From positions 186,001 to 250,000 of the forward strand of contig NZ_JNVM01000008.1 in assembly GCF_000722545.1 (NCBI RefSeq): DNA of 64,000 bases, given 5' to 3'. Both the position numbers and the translations under genes were made by a program. How positions within the stretch are numbered: the first letter of the stretch is position 1; each line of letters opens with the position of its first letter. This document shows, piece after piece, positions 44,337 through 51,593 of this stretch. The notes under the pieces are model-generated. The model had not been told where the DNA came from and did no database searches. It saw nothing but the letters and a program-made list of their open reading frames with translations. This DNA comes from Paenibacillus tyrphae (GTDB lineage: Bacteria; Bacillota; Bacilli; Paenibacillales; NBRC-103111).

Positions 44337-44934
44337 TTGGCATACCCCATCTTTTATACAATTGATGTTCGATCTCCATGCAGTCCAATATTTTCCCGAC
44401 TACAAAATCGATCATATCGTCTAATGTCTGCGGACCTTGATAAAATGCCGGCATCGCCGGCAGGATACGTACGCCAAGCCTTGCCAGCTTCAGCATGTTT
44501 TCGAGATGAATCGCATGCAGCGGCGTTTCCCGCGGCACGACAATCAGCTTGCGCCCTTCCTTCAGCATCACGTCCGCGGTTCGCTCAAGCAGGTTGTCCG
44601 ATGCGCCGTTCGCGATGCCGGACAGGGTGCCCATCGAGCACGGCACGACCACCATGCCCTGCGTCCGGAACGAGCCGCTGGCCGTCTTCGCTCCGATATC
44701 CTGCACAGGCACATATTCGAGCTTTCCCGGCCAGTTGTCGGATTCGAAGTGCAGACGAACGCTTTCCTGCCGCTTCGAGGCGTCCCAGCCGAGCTCTTCC
44801 TTTAGCACACGCCAGCCTGCATCCGTTACAATCAGATGAACGTCTTCCCCCGCCGACAGCAAAAAGCGGCAGAGCCGCACGCCGTACGCTGCGCCGCTCG
44901 CCCCAGTAATGCCGACTACCCACGGTCTTTTCAC
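44329..44934 (-). CDS. ubiX: UbiX-like flavin prenyltransferase
   Basis: 201 residues. The FMN-binding GITGASGAAYGVRLCRFL begins at ~9, and PCSMGTLSGIANGASDNLLERTADVMLKE (only its PCSMGT start is diagnostic, ~98) and VPRETPLHAIHLENM follow. It makes prenylated FMN for UbiD-type decarboxylases. In the futalosine pathway a UbiX/UbiD-like pair acts in late steps; no ubiD gene is in this window. It is translationally coupled to ubiA upstream (4-nt overlap) and mqnA downstream. Confidence 0.92.
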   Translation of the reverse strand: MKRPWVVGITGASGAAYGVRLCRFLLSAGEDVHLIVTDAGWRVLKEELGWDASKRQESVRLHFESDNWPGKLEYVPVQDIGAKTASGSFRTQGMVVVPCSMGTLSGIANGASDNLLERTADVMLKEGRKLIVVPRETPLHAIHLENMLKLARLGVRILPAMPAFYQGPQTLDDMIDFVVGKILDCMEIEHQLYKRWGMPND

Positions 44935-45806
44935 CCGTTAAACACCACCAAATCGATCAAGGTGAACACAAACAGCGAGATGCTAAGCGTACTGTTCATC
45001 GTAAAGAAGGCCGTATTCAATTTGGTGAGGTCCGTCGGCTTTACAATCAGATGCTCATACATCAGCAGAGCATAGGAGACAAGCACCCCGGCCAAGTAGA
45101 CCCAGCTCAAATCCGTTAAAAAAAACAGGCTGATCAAACCTGCCGCAGTGACGATATGAAACCAGCGAGCGATGAGCAGCGCCTTAGGAATGCCGAACCG
45201 GGCCGGTATCGAATGCAGCCCTTCTTTCTTGTCAAATTCGACGTCCTGCGTCGCATAGATGGTATCGAAGCCTGCCAGCCAAAAGACGATGGCTACATAA
45301 AACACGAGCGCCGCCAGCGAAAACTCCCCTGTCACGGCGATCCAGCCACCCAGCGGCGCGAGCGCAACCGTCATTCCCAGAATCAAGTGGCATGTCCAAG
45401 TGAAACGTTTCGTGTAAGAATAGAACACCAGAAAAAATACGGCAACCGGCAGCAGCTTCATCGCGAGCGGGCTTAAATGATAGGCCGCCCAGAACAAGCA
45501 TACGAACGAAATAATAATAAAAATGATGGCTTCTTTCGAAGAGATCAAGCCGGCCGGTATCGCCCGCATCGCCGTCCGCGGATTTTTGGCATCGAACACT
45601 TTGTCGATGACCCGATTCAGCCCCATGGCTGCGCTCCGCGCCCCGATCATCGCCAGCAGAATCCAGCCGATCTGCCCCCATGACGGCAGGTGGTTAAAGG
45701 CTACCACCGAACCGAGGAGCGCTCCCATGAAAGCAAACGGAAGCGCGAAGAGCGTATGCTCGATTTTGATCATTTCTAAAAAGATTTTGGTCTTTCTCCA
45801 TGCCAT
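44931..45806 (-). CDS. ubiA: UbiA-family prenyltransferase (menaquinone pathway, MqnP-like)
   Basis: 291 residues from the ATG at 45806 (AAGGGAG ~12 nt upstream); an earlier ATG lies against that site. About eight membrane helices. The two aspartate motifs are NRVIDKVFDAKNPRTAMRAI (~60) and YATQDVEFDKKEG (~182). It attaches a polyprenyl chain to an aromatic ring. Given mqnA and hepST next door, its acceptor is probably a futalosine-pathway naphthoate rather than 4-hydroxybenzoate. That is inference from context. Confidence 0.9.
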   Translation of the reverse strand: MAWRKTKIFLEMIKIEHTLFALPFAFMGALLGSVVAFNHLPSWGQIGWILLAMIGARSAAMGLNRVIDKVFDAKNPRTAMRAIPAGLISSKEAIIFIIISFVCLFWAAYHLSPLAMKLLPVAVFFLVFYSYTKRFTWTCHLILGMTVALAPLGGWIAVTGEFSLAALVFYVAIVFWLAGFDTIYATQDVEFDKKEGLHSIPARFGIPKALLIARWFHIVTAAGLISLFFLTDLSWVYLAGVLVSYALLMYEHLIVKPTDLTKLNTAFFTMNSTLSISLFVFTLIDLVVFNG

Positions 45807-45810
45807 GTTG

Positions 45811-46551
45811 TCAGACATCTCCCTTAGATCCATTTGCCGCTTGCGGCTTAATGCCGATGTGAAGCGCCGCGATCCCGCCGGTCAATGGGTAGGCCTCGAC
45901 GCGGGTCAAACCGGTCTTTCGGAAAATGTCGGCGAGCTCCTTATGGTCCGGGAAGTTCTTAAGCGATTCCGGCAGCCATTTGTACTGCTCGTACCGTTTG
46001 ACGATCAGTTTGCCGAGCAGTGGCAGAACCTTTTGAAAATAAAAAAAGTAAATCGCCTTAAACGGCTTCCAGGTCGGTTTGGAAAGCTCCAGCGAGACAA
46101 CCATTCCCCCAGGCTTCACCACCCGCTGCATTTCCTCGATGACTTTGACCAAATCAGGCACATTGCGGAGCGCAAAGCCGATCGTCGCATAATCGAACGA
46201 ATTATCCTCGAACGGCAGCGCCATGGCGTTGCCCTGCACAAGCTTGATCTGCTTGTCCATTCCGAGCCGCTTGACTTTTTCCTCGCCTACATCCAGCATG
46301 TTCTGGCTAAAGTCAAGGCCTACGATCTTACCGGCGCCGCTCGCTTTAGCGAGACTGATCGTCCAATCACCGGTGCCGCAGCACAGGTCGATCGCCGTTG
46401 CTCCCGGCTTCACGTCCATTTTCTTCATCGTTAAGTTTCTCCAGGCTTTATGCCGGCGGAAACTCAAAATGTCGTTCATCAAGTCGTACTTCGGCGCGAT
46501 GCTTTCGAAGACGGAGTGAACGAACTGTTCCTTGTTCGATTTCATTTCCAT
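45811..46551 (-). CDS. menG: demethylmenaquinone methyltransferase MenG/UbiE
   Basis: 246 residues from the ATG at 46551 (GAGGTG 6 nt upstream). It is a class I SAM methyltransferase with the family's VFESIAPKYDLMNDILSF start, AIDLCCGTGDWTISLAK (~53-69) and VVKPGGMVVSLELSKP (~150). It performs the last step of menaquinone synthesis. It lies between hepS and ubiA; in B. subtilis it sits directly between hepS and hepT. Confidence 0.94.
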   Translation of the reverse strand: MEMKSNKEQFVHSVFESIAPKYDLMNDILSFRRHKAWRNLTMKKMDVKPGATAIDLCCGTGDWTISLAKASGAGKIVGLDFSQNMLDVGEEKVKRLGMDKQIKLVQGNAMALPFEDNSFDYATIGFALRNVPDLVKVIEEMQRVVKPGGMVVSLELSKPTWKPFKAIYFFYFQKVLPLLGKLIVKRYEQYKWLPESLKNFPDHKELADIFRKTGLTRVEAYPLTGGIAALHIGIKPQAANGSKGDV

Positions 46552-46561
46552 AAGTGTCACC

Positions 46562-47425
46562 TCAAACTTCTTGTGTCGCCTGCGGGGCCGATAAATACTG
46601 GCGGAACGGTTCGCCGATCGACAGCAGCTCTTTGCCTAATTTCTCCGGTTCGAACGACTGCAGCTTGTCTTGAAGCTCCTTCATGCAGGTATCGAGCATT
46701 TGGTGCAGTTGCGGCGTTACCTTATACTTCAGCCACAACGGACGCCATTTTGTCGCGTCTGGCTCCTCGCTTTGCAGCAGCTTCTTTTCTTCTCGTGTCG
46801 CCTGCTGCAGAACATGCCAAAAGCCCCAGCTATCCCGATACGGCTGAGACGACTCGGACCGGACGATTTCCTGAAGCAGCACTTCGCAGCGGGTAAACAG
46901 GCGAAGCACTTCGGGCCACACGACGTAAAAACGCTCCTCGAGCAGATTGGCGAAGGATAGAAACAATTGTGTCTTCACTTCGACCGACTGCCCAATGTAT
47001 TCGTCCGCCGTAAGCTTTAGCTGCTTCATCTTGAGGTACAGGTTCATTTTAAGGCGGTTGGCTTCGCATATCGCTGCGGACAGTACTCCGATCAAATCAA
47101 TCTGTCCGGAATGCGACAGCAGGTAGTAAAAGCGGCTGCTGAAATAGTCTCCCGCAAGCACCTTGAGCTGCCGGGAGCGGGCGGATTTCTGCTCCTTGGC
47201 GTCGTTGGTTACGCTGACCATATCATGCGTATCCAGACCGAGCTGTACAAGGGATGTCACAAGCGTATAAAGCTCGCTGTAACCGGCTAATGTGCTGTGT
47301 TTATTTAAAAAAGCATACAGAAGCCGGGTGCGGAATTCGGGAAAGAGCGGCAGATCCGTATGCTTTTGAATCATGTCATGCTCCGTGTACTTCTTGGCCA
47401 TCTCCGGAATCCGATAAGTGTTCAT
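46562..47425 (-). CDS. hepS: heptaprenyl diphosphate synthase component I HepS
   Basis: 287 residues, all helical and without DDxxD motifs, as expected for the small non-catalytic subunit that sets chain length with HepT. Family features include HPTL-like EFRTRLLYAFLNKHSTLAGY and VLAGDYFSSRFYYLLSHSGQIDLI (residues ~90-113). First gene of the hepS-menG-ubiA-ubiX-mqnA-hepT block. The divergence of this family makes sequence alone only moderately strong; the location supports it. Confidence 0.87.
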   Translation of the reverse strand: MNTYRIPEMAKKYTEHDMIQKHTDLPLFPEFRTRLLYAFLNKHSTLAGYSELYTLVTSLVQLGLDTHDMVSVTNDAKEQKSARSRQLKVLAGDYFSSRFYYLLSHSGQIDLIGVLSAAICEANRLKMNLYLKMKQLKLTADEYIGQSVEVKTQLFLSFANLLEERFYVVWPEVLRLFTRCEVLLQEIVRSESSQPYRDSWGFWHVLQQATREEKKLLQSEEPDATKWRPLWLKYKVTPQLHQMLDTCMKELQDKLQSFEPEKLGKELLSIGEPFRQYLSAPQATQEV

Positions 47426-47514
47426 ATGTAAGCCTCCGAACCGATAAGAAAAATCTCTTCACTCGCAATCTAAACTATTATAGCATAATCGAATTATTTT
47501 CGCATGTACCCGGA

Positions 47515-48036
47515 TCAGCTTTTCGGAGTAAAACGCTCCTGCCATTTCGAGGTATACGTCATCCGAAAGCGGGTATCCAAATACTGCTGCAGTTCTTCCA
47601 TATTTCTAGAGCGGAGTCCCGCTTCGTTCGGAAGCCATCTCTCCCGCCTGGCGTCTACCGCTGCCAATGGTTGGGGATTCCCTTCCCGGTCCCCGGAGGC
47701 ATCCAGCACACGGACCAATACCTGATTGATATTCGTAGACGAAGCGAACATCATTGTCGGCACTTCGTACATATCGCTGAGCATCTCGGATTTATCGCTC
47801 GTTTTTACGGCCAGCAAATCGATCGACACAACGGCATGATTCACCTCTACCCGGCGAATTCTTAAATGAAGCTGCATCCTCGATACGACGTCGACAATAT
47901 TGTTTTCGGATACGGGATGCGCTTTAACGCTTCGAAACACGCTAAGACTCTCATCCAGCTGTGACAAATAAGACAAAGCCGACGCTACTGCTATCGATAA
48001 GGCTGTAATGATCAACAAACGGGGAGCCCATTTCAT
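47515..48036 (-). CDS. membrane-anchored protein of unknown function
   Basis: 173 residues. An N-terminal signal-anchor (~5-25: APRLLIITALSIAVASALSY) is followed by a soluble, presumably extracytoplasmic region with a ferredoxin-like alternation of strands and helices (LHLRIRRVEVNHAVVSIDLLAV, residues ~57-78). No lipobox, no enzyme motif. It lies between hepS and mtrB, downstream of the mtrB terminator. Family not recognised. Confidence 0.65.
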   Translation of the reverse strand: MKWAPRLLIITALSIAVASALSYLSQLDESLSVFRSVKAHPVSENNIVDVVSRMQLHLRIRRVEVNHAVVSIDLLAVKTSDKSEMLSDMYEVPTMMFASSTNINQVLVRVLDASGDREGNPQPLAAVDARRERWLPNEAGLRSRNMEELQQYLDTRFRMTYTSKWQERFTPKS

Positions 48037-48108
48037 CCCGAACCGCTTCCTCCTTTTGACGGGGTCCGAATGCTTGGCTTATTGCCCTGTCTGTTACATT
48101 GTACAACG

Positions 48109-48130
48109 AAAAAAAGCAGGCTATGCCTGC
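48109..48130 (-). terminator. intrinsic terminator after mtrB
   Basis: Stem GCAGGC / GCCTGC with a 3-nt loop and seven T on the minus strand, 15 nt after the mtrB stop codon. Confidence 0.78.
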
Positions 48131-48144
48131 CGCTGCCCGAAAAA

Positions 48145-48366
48145 TTATTCCTCCGTATCGATAAGCCCGAATTTCGTGGCCACAACCGCTTTCCCACGGA
48201 TTTTGATAGCTGATGTATGTTCAGTAAATTGAGCGATCATAATCTCGCCTTTATCCAACTTTTCCGTGTGGTGAAACCGGGTATCCTGCCCTCTGGTCAA
48301 GCCGATGACCTGTACTCCGTTTTCCTTGGCTTTTACCACAAAATATTCACTCTGATTCGATTCCAT
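48145..48366 (-). CDS. mtrB: TRAP, the trp RNA-binding attenuation protein
   Basis: 73 residues from the ATG at 48366 (GGGGG-rich ribosome site 8 nt upstream). It forms an 11-subunit ring that binds tryptophan and then wraps NAG-repeat RNA. Residues known from B. subtilis TRAP are conserved at the same numbers: Lys37 (EKLDKGE), Lys56 and Arg58 (AIKIRGK) for RNA, Thr25 and Thr30 (GLTRGQDT) for tryptophan. It has its own promoter and terminator. Its targets, the trp leader and trpE ribosome site, lie 10 kb away in this window. Confidence 0.95.
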   Translation of the reverse strand: MESNQSEYFVVKAKENGVQVIGLTRGQDTRFHHTEKLDKGEIMIAQFTEHTSAIKIRGKAVVATKFGLIDTEE

Positions 48367-48404
48367 CCTTATTCCCCCCGGGGCTAATCTGTCCAATTAC
48401 CTTT

Positions 48405-48433
48405 ATCATGCAAAAAAATACTCGTGCTGTCAA
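48405..48433 (-). promoter_or_regulatory. sigma-A promoter of mtrB
   Basis: TTGACA (48428-48433), 17-nt spacer, CATGAT (48405-48410) on the minus strand, ~40 nt before mtrB and just outside repeat element B and the intact PAP2 terminator hairpin. Confidence 0.6.
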
Positions 48434-48447
48434 CTCAAGAGAAAAGC

Positions 48448-48461
48448 CGCCCTCTTAGGCG
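48448..48461. repeat. 14-bp direct repeat, left copy (probable target duplication)
   Basis: CGCCCTCTTAGGCG, identical to 48669-48682 on the other side of element B. Confidence 0.65.
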
Positions 48462-48668
48462 GCTGAGCTTGTTGAGAAACCCGCTTCGCGTAGAAATTCT
48501 CTGCATACTCCAGTGGGGTATATCCCTCCAGCCGCTCTTGAACCCCGTGAACTTGATTAGAATTAGCGGTATTTTCACGGTTCAAAGGTGGACGTAAACT
48601 CTTACGGGATATACCCCACTTCTATTTGTCTGAGATTTTCTACTTTTAGGGTTTCTCCACAGCTAGAA
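48462..48668 (+). mobile_element. structured palindromic repeat, copy B (MITE-like), 207 bp
   Basis: Nested inverted repeat between mtrB and the PAP2 gene, exactly bounded by the 14-bp direct repeats. Arms: 48474-48482 with 48649-48657 (9 bp), 48490-48501 with 48632-48643 (11 of 12), 48513-48526 with 48606-48619 (14 bp perfect), 48538-48551 with 48574-48585 (one bulge). Blocks shared with copy A: TCCAGCCGCTCTTGAA (48527-48542), GCGGTA (48566-48571), TTCAAAGGTGGACGTAAACT (48581-48600). The arms differ in sequence from copy A but stay paired. It contains no coding frame. Confidence 0.75.
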
Positions 48669-48682
48669 CGCCCTCTTAGGCG
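48669..48682. repeat. 14-bp direct repeat, right copy (probable target duplication)
   Basis: CGCCCTCTTAGGCG. On the minus strand this copy contains the final GCC codon and TAA stop of the PAP2 gene. Confidence 0.65.
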
Positions 48683-49602
48683 ACTACCGTTTTCTCTGTC
48701 CCGTAAGCTTGATCTTTTTTGTTGTAGAACCCTTTAAAGCGGCTCGGTACGAGCTTGGAAGCCAAATAGATGATCAAATCGGAAAGCTTAACGACACCGT
48801 AAGCAAACAGCATTCCCGCAATGACGTCGAGCACCCAGTGAATCTGCAAATACATCGTCGAGAAAATAATCGCGGAGCAATACGTAACCATCATATATTT
48901 GAAGATGCGGTCTTTTTCCCGAAGCGCCAGCAGCAGCATGGCGAACGAAATCGACGTATGCATGCTCGGAAAGCAGTTCATGACATTGACCAGCATATCG
49001 TTTTCCGTGGCAAATTTGCGCGCAAGCAAGTCAGGCTGCCCTTTTACCCACCATACCTCGCGAAGCAAAATCAAGTTGTAAAACGGAAGGATCAGCGGAA
49101 ACTGCATCAAATGTCCGGATAAAGCGTAGGACATCATCTTTTTTACACTCTTGGTCCAGTAGCTTCGGACAATGCAAATCCAGAGCGAAAGCACGAAGCC
49201 GTAGTTGTAGATCCAAGCCATGATCTGGTCGAATACCGGGTGATTGATCGCCCGGGCCCATGCGGCATCGTTTAGGGGTATGCTTCTCATCATGTCATCC
49301 CATTTCCATACATGACGATTGTTTTCGAACATCCAATTGGCAATTTTCCACCATACTCCGCTGCCGGAGCCATAAAAGTAATAAAATACGCCAAGAAGTG
49401 GGATGCCTACCACAAAAAAACGTTTCCAATCGACGTCAATCTGATCTTTTCGGACGCCCATCAGACATATTAAAAGCAAGACCCAGCATTCCAAACTCCA
49501 ATTCCCGACCACGCCGATACGCCATACCAAAAAGATCGATGCCAGTATGCCGTACATCGTCCAATCGTTTGCGTTCGACCATCGTCTAAGTTTCTCTGAC
49601 AT
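48676..49602 (-). CDS. PAP2-superfamily membrane phosphatase/phosphotransferase
   Basis: 308 residues with about six membrane segments. The PAP2 motifs in the second half are CFPSMHTSISFAM (PSMH, ~213) and a later IHWVLDVIAGMLFAYG with the HxxxD pair (~262-277), resembling the PAP2 branch that includes inositolphosphotransferase-like proteins. It probably acts on a lipid phosphate at the membrane; substrate unknown. Its stop codon falls inside a 14-bp duplication made by element B. Confidence 0.85.
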   Translation of the reverse strand: MSEKLRRWSNANDWTMYGILASIFLVWRIGVVGNWSLECWVLLLICLMGVRKDQIDVDWKRFFVVGIPLLGVFYYFYGSGSGVWWKIANWMFENNRHVWKWDDMMRSIPLNDAAWARAINHPVFDQIMAWIYNYGFVLSLWICIVRSYWTKSVKKMMSYALSGHLMQFPLILPFYNLILLREVWWVKGQPDLLARKFATENDMLVNVMNCFPSMHTSISFAMLLLALREKDRIFKYMMVTYCSAIIFSTMYLQIHWVLDVIAGMLFAYGVVKLSDLIIYLASKLVPSRFKGFYNKKDQAYGTEKTVVA

Positions 49603-49740
49603 TTTCGGTAACTCCCCCTAAATACTGTACCTACCCCGCTTAACGCATACCCATTTCGTGAAATAAGGTCAACTAAGTATAACAAAAAAACAATGATTTT
49701 GCTTCATAATTTTTTTACATTTAAGAAAAGCTTCAGAATT

Positions 49741-49767
49741 AAAAAACACGGGGCAAATGTCCCGTGT
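49741..49767 (-). terminator. intrinsic terminator after hprK
   Basis: Stem ACACGGG / CCCGTGT with an 8-nt loop and six T on the minus strand, ~35 nt after the stop codon. Confidence 0.8.
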
Positions 49768-49800
49768 CGCCTGCGCTTCGCACCGAATCGCCGGTCTCTT

Positions 49801-50709
49801 TCATTCCTCTTGAAGACGCTTCATAAAGTCCTCTGCCGCGCTATAGCCCTGCTGCCGGAGATACCAGTTGTTGGCCGCCGCTTCCACCAAACCGGCCACG
49901 TCCCGTCCAGGCTGAAGCTGGATCTCGATATGTGGAATCTTGATGTCCATATAATCCGAAAACTTCGGGAGCAGCTCCAATTCGTTATTGAGCGCATTGT
50001 CCTGCCACTTTGTCAATTCGATGTCGAGAACGATCCGCGTCTCGTCCTGAAACGCTTTGCGGCCGTACAGGCGGGAAACATTAATGAGTCCGATGCTGCG
50101 AAGGGCGAGAAACTCTTTTGTCTTTCCGTTATGCGTGCCGAGAAGCGTCTCCGGGCTGATCTTCTTAAGCACCACGATATCGTCCGCTACCAGCCGGTGG
50201 CCCCGCCGAATAAGCGTATGCGCCGTCTCGCTTTTGCCTACCCCGGATTTGCCCCGAAGCAAAATGCCGATCCCGGATACGTTGACGCAAACCCCATGCA
50301 CGGCAATCTCCTGCGCCATCGATTTCGTCAAGAAAGCGTCCACCAGCTCGATAAATTTGTTCGTCGCCTGCGGTGTCCGCAGTAAGGGAATGCCCTCTTC
50401 CTCGCAATATTTCATCAAATATTTAAGCCCTTTCTGATTCCGGGTTACGACAAAGCACGGCGGATGATACTTCACGATGTTTCCGATCCGGTCATTGCGT
50501 TCCTCTTCTGTGAGCGTATGTAAATAAGTGATTTCTTTACTGCCGAGCACCTGCAGGTGGGACTGCGAGAAAAAATCGAAATACCCGACGAATTCCAACC
50601 CCGGACGGTGCACTCTCGTCTTGGAAATCGTTCGATGGAGCTGCGAGGCCCCGGCCAATACTTCCAACGAAAATCGTTTTACCAAATCTTCTACTGTTAC
50701 AGATTTCAC
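49801..50709 (-). CDS. hprK: HPr(Ser) kinase/phosphorylase-like protein, divergent
   Basis: 302 residues with both HprK domains. The N-terminal domain includes RPGLEFVGYFDFF. The C-terminal kinase domain has Walker A GKSGVGKSE (~154-162), GHRLVADDIV (~174-183) and the QPGRD loop (~264). HprK phosphorylates HPr on serine to start carbon catabolite repression. The family signature normally reads LEIRGLGIINV; here it is LALRSIGLINV, losing the Glu and the first Gly. It stands alone rather than beside lgt. It may be a second, specialised HprK paralogue; that is inference. Confidence 0.88.
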   Translation of the reverse strand: MKSVTVEDLVKRFSLEVLAGASQLHRTISKTRVHRPGLEFVGYFDFFSQSHLQVLGSKEITYLHTLTEEERNDRIGNIVKYHPPCFVVTRNQKGLKYLMKYCEEEGIPLLRTPQATNKFIELVDAFLTKSMAQEIAVHGVCVNVSGIGILLRGKSGVGKSETAHTLIRRGHRLVADDIVVLKKISPETLLGTHNGKTKEFLALRSIGLINVSRLYGRKAFQDETRIVLDIELTKWQDNALNNELELLPKFSDYMDIKIPHIEIQLQPGRDVAGLVEAAANNWYLRQQGYSAAEDFMKRLQEE

Positions 50710-50823
50710 CCGTTCATCCCCCTTCGCCTTCTACTGCAATGCCAAACGGAATCTGCTAACTAATTCTACATAAGAGAGCGTTTCCCTCTTCGGCTACCCC
50801 GACCTATGAATAGATTTGGAGAA

Positions 50824-50870
50824 AATAAAAACCGCTTCCTCCGGCGGATGTATCCGTCAAGAAAGCGATT
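50824..50870 (-). terminator. intrinsic terminator after tRNA-Pro
   Basis: Stem AATCGCTTTC / GGAAGCGGTT with an inner CGGAT/TCCG helix, followed by TTTTATTTT on the minus strand, 17 nt after the tRNA. Confidence 0.68.
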
Positions 50871-50886
50871 CGGCCATAACTTGCTA

Positions 50887-50960
50887 TCGGAGTAGCGGGA
50901 TTCGAACCCACGACCTCACCCACCCCAAGGGTGCGCGCTACCAGACTGCGCCATACCCCG
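50887..50960 (-). tRNA. tRNA-Pro, anticodon GGG
   Basis: 74 nt with a full cloverleaf on the minus strand. The acceptor stem is CGGGGTA / TACTCCG with discriminator A, the D-stem GCGC/GCGC, the T-arm contains GGTTCGAATCC. The anticodon stem CACCC/GGGTG encloses TTGGGGT, placing GGG at positions 34-36. The 3' CCA is not encoded. It lies between hup and hprK. Confidence 0.92.
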
Positions 50961-51041
50961 AAAATGATCCGGTAAAAAAATCCGGCAAAGAGTATTATAT
51001 CTTATGCCCTATCGATTGTAAAGGTTTTTTCCATAGAAAAG

Positions 51042-51069
51042 AAAAAAACGCCCGAACCGCATTCGAGCG
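51042..51069 (-). terminator. intrinsic terminator after hup
   Basis: 8-bp stem CGCTCGAA / TTCGGGCG (one G-T pair), 5-nt loop, seven T on the minus strand, ~60 nt after hup. Confidence 0.8.
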
Positions 51070-51126
51070 CTTTTTCGAGCCGATGAACCGGCCCCATTAT
51101 GTAGAAAGCCTAAAAGCCGCAAGAGC

Positions 51127-51399
51127 TTACTGGATTCCGTCTCTCAACGCTTTGCCAGGTCTGAAGGCCGGGATTTTGCTGGAAGGAATTTCGATTTCTT
51201 CGCCGGTTTGCGGGTTACGGCCTTTGCGGGCGGAACGCTCACGAACTTCGAAGTTGCCGAATCCGACCAATTGTACCTTATCTCCGCTTTGAAGCGCCTC
51301 GGAAATAGCTTCGAATACAGCTTCAACCGCTTTGGTTGCGTCCTTTTTGGAAAGCTCAGTGGATTCCGCAACCTTATTGATCAAATCGGATTTATTCAT
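51127..51399 (-). CDS. hup: HU DNA-binding protein
   Basis: 90 residues from the ATG at 51399, preceded by GGGAGGTG. A longer open frame upstream is not HU-like. It starts [20 protein letters not shown] and contains the family's [21 protein letters not shown] beta-arm region (residues ~46-66), with the intercalating Pro in RNPQTG. It is the abundant nucleoid protein HU (HBsu type). It follows spoIVA and precedes tRNA-Pro on the same strand. Confidence 0.96.
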   Translation of the reverse strand: MNKSDLINKVAESTELSKKDATKAVEAVFEAISEALQSGDKVQLVGFGNFEVRERSARKGRNPQTGEEIEIPSSKIPAFRPGKALRDGIQ

Positions 51400-51502
51400 G
51401 CGATTCACCTCCCCCCGAAACAAACGAGTCCTGTTACTTTCTTTGTTAACCGTTTCGCCGAAAAATATACATTCGGAACGATGCAAAGGTGAAAGAAACA
51501 AG

Positions 51503-51534
51503 ATTATAGTAATACACACGTTAACCATTTTCAA
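51503..51534 (-). promoter_or_regulatory. candidate hup promoter
   Basis: Perfect TATAAT at 51503-51508 on the minus strand, ~105 nt before hup. The nearest -35-like TTGAAA (51529-51534) is 20 nt away, which is long, so the -35 assignment is doubtful. Confidence 0.35.
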
Positions 51535-51544
51535 GTGCAAACAC

Positions 51545-51573
51545 AAAAAATGCACCCTTCGGAGTGCATTTTT
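51545..51573. terminator. intrinsic terminator after spoIVA
   Basis: Stem AAAATGCAC / GTGCATTTT with an 8-nt loop and A/T tracts on both sides, 20 nt after the spoIVA stop. Confidence 0.82.
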
Positions 51574-51593
51574 CACGAAAAATGAGAAGCATC

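Larger units (their letters stand above)
48447..48668. terminator. hairpin GCCGCC-CTCTTA-GGCGGC (48446-48463), terminator of the PAP2 gene displaced by element B
   Basis: The hairpin itself is 48446-48463, with TTTTCTC after it on the minus strand. It would serve the PAP2 gene, but lies 210 nt beyond the PAP2 stop codon because repeat element B is inserted between. A truncated copy of the same sequence overlaps the PAP2 stop codon (48669-48682). Confidence 0.6.
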
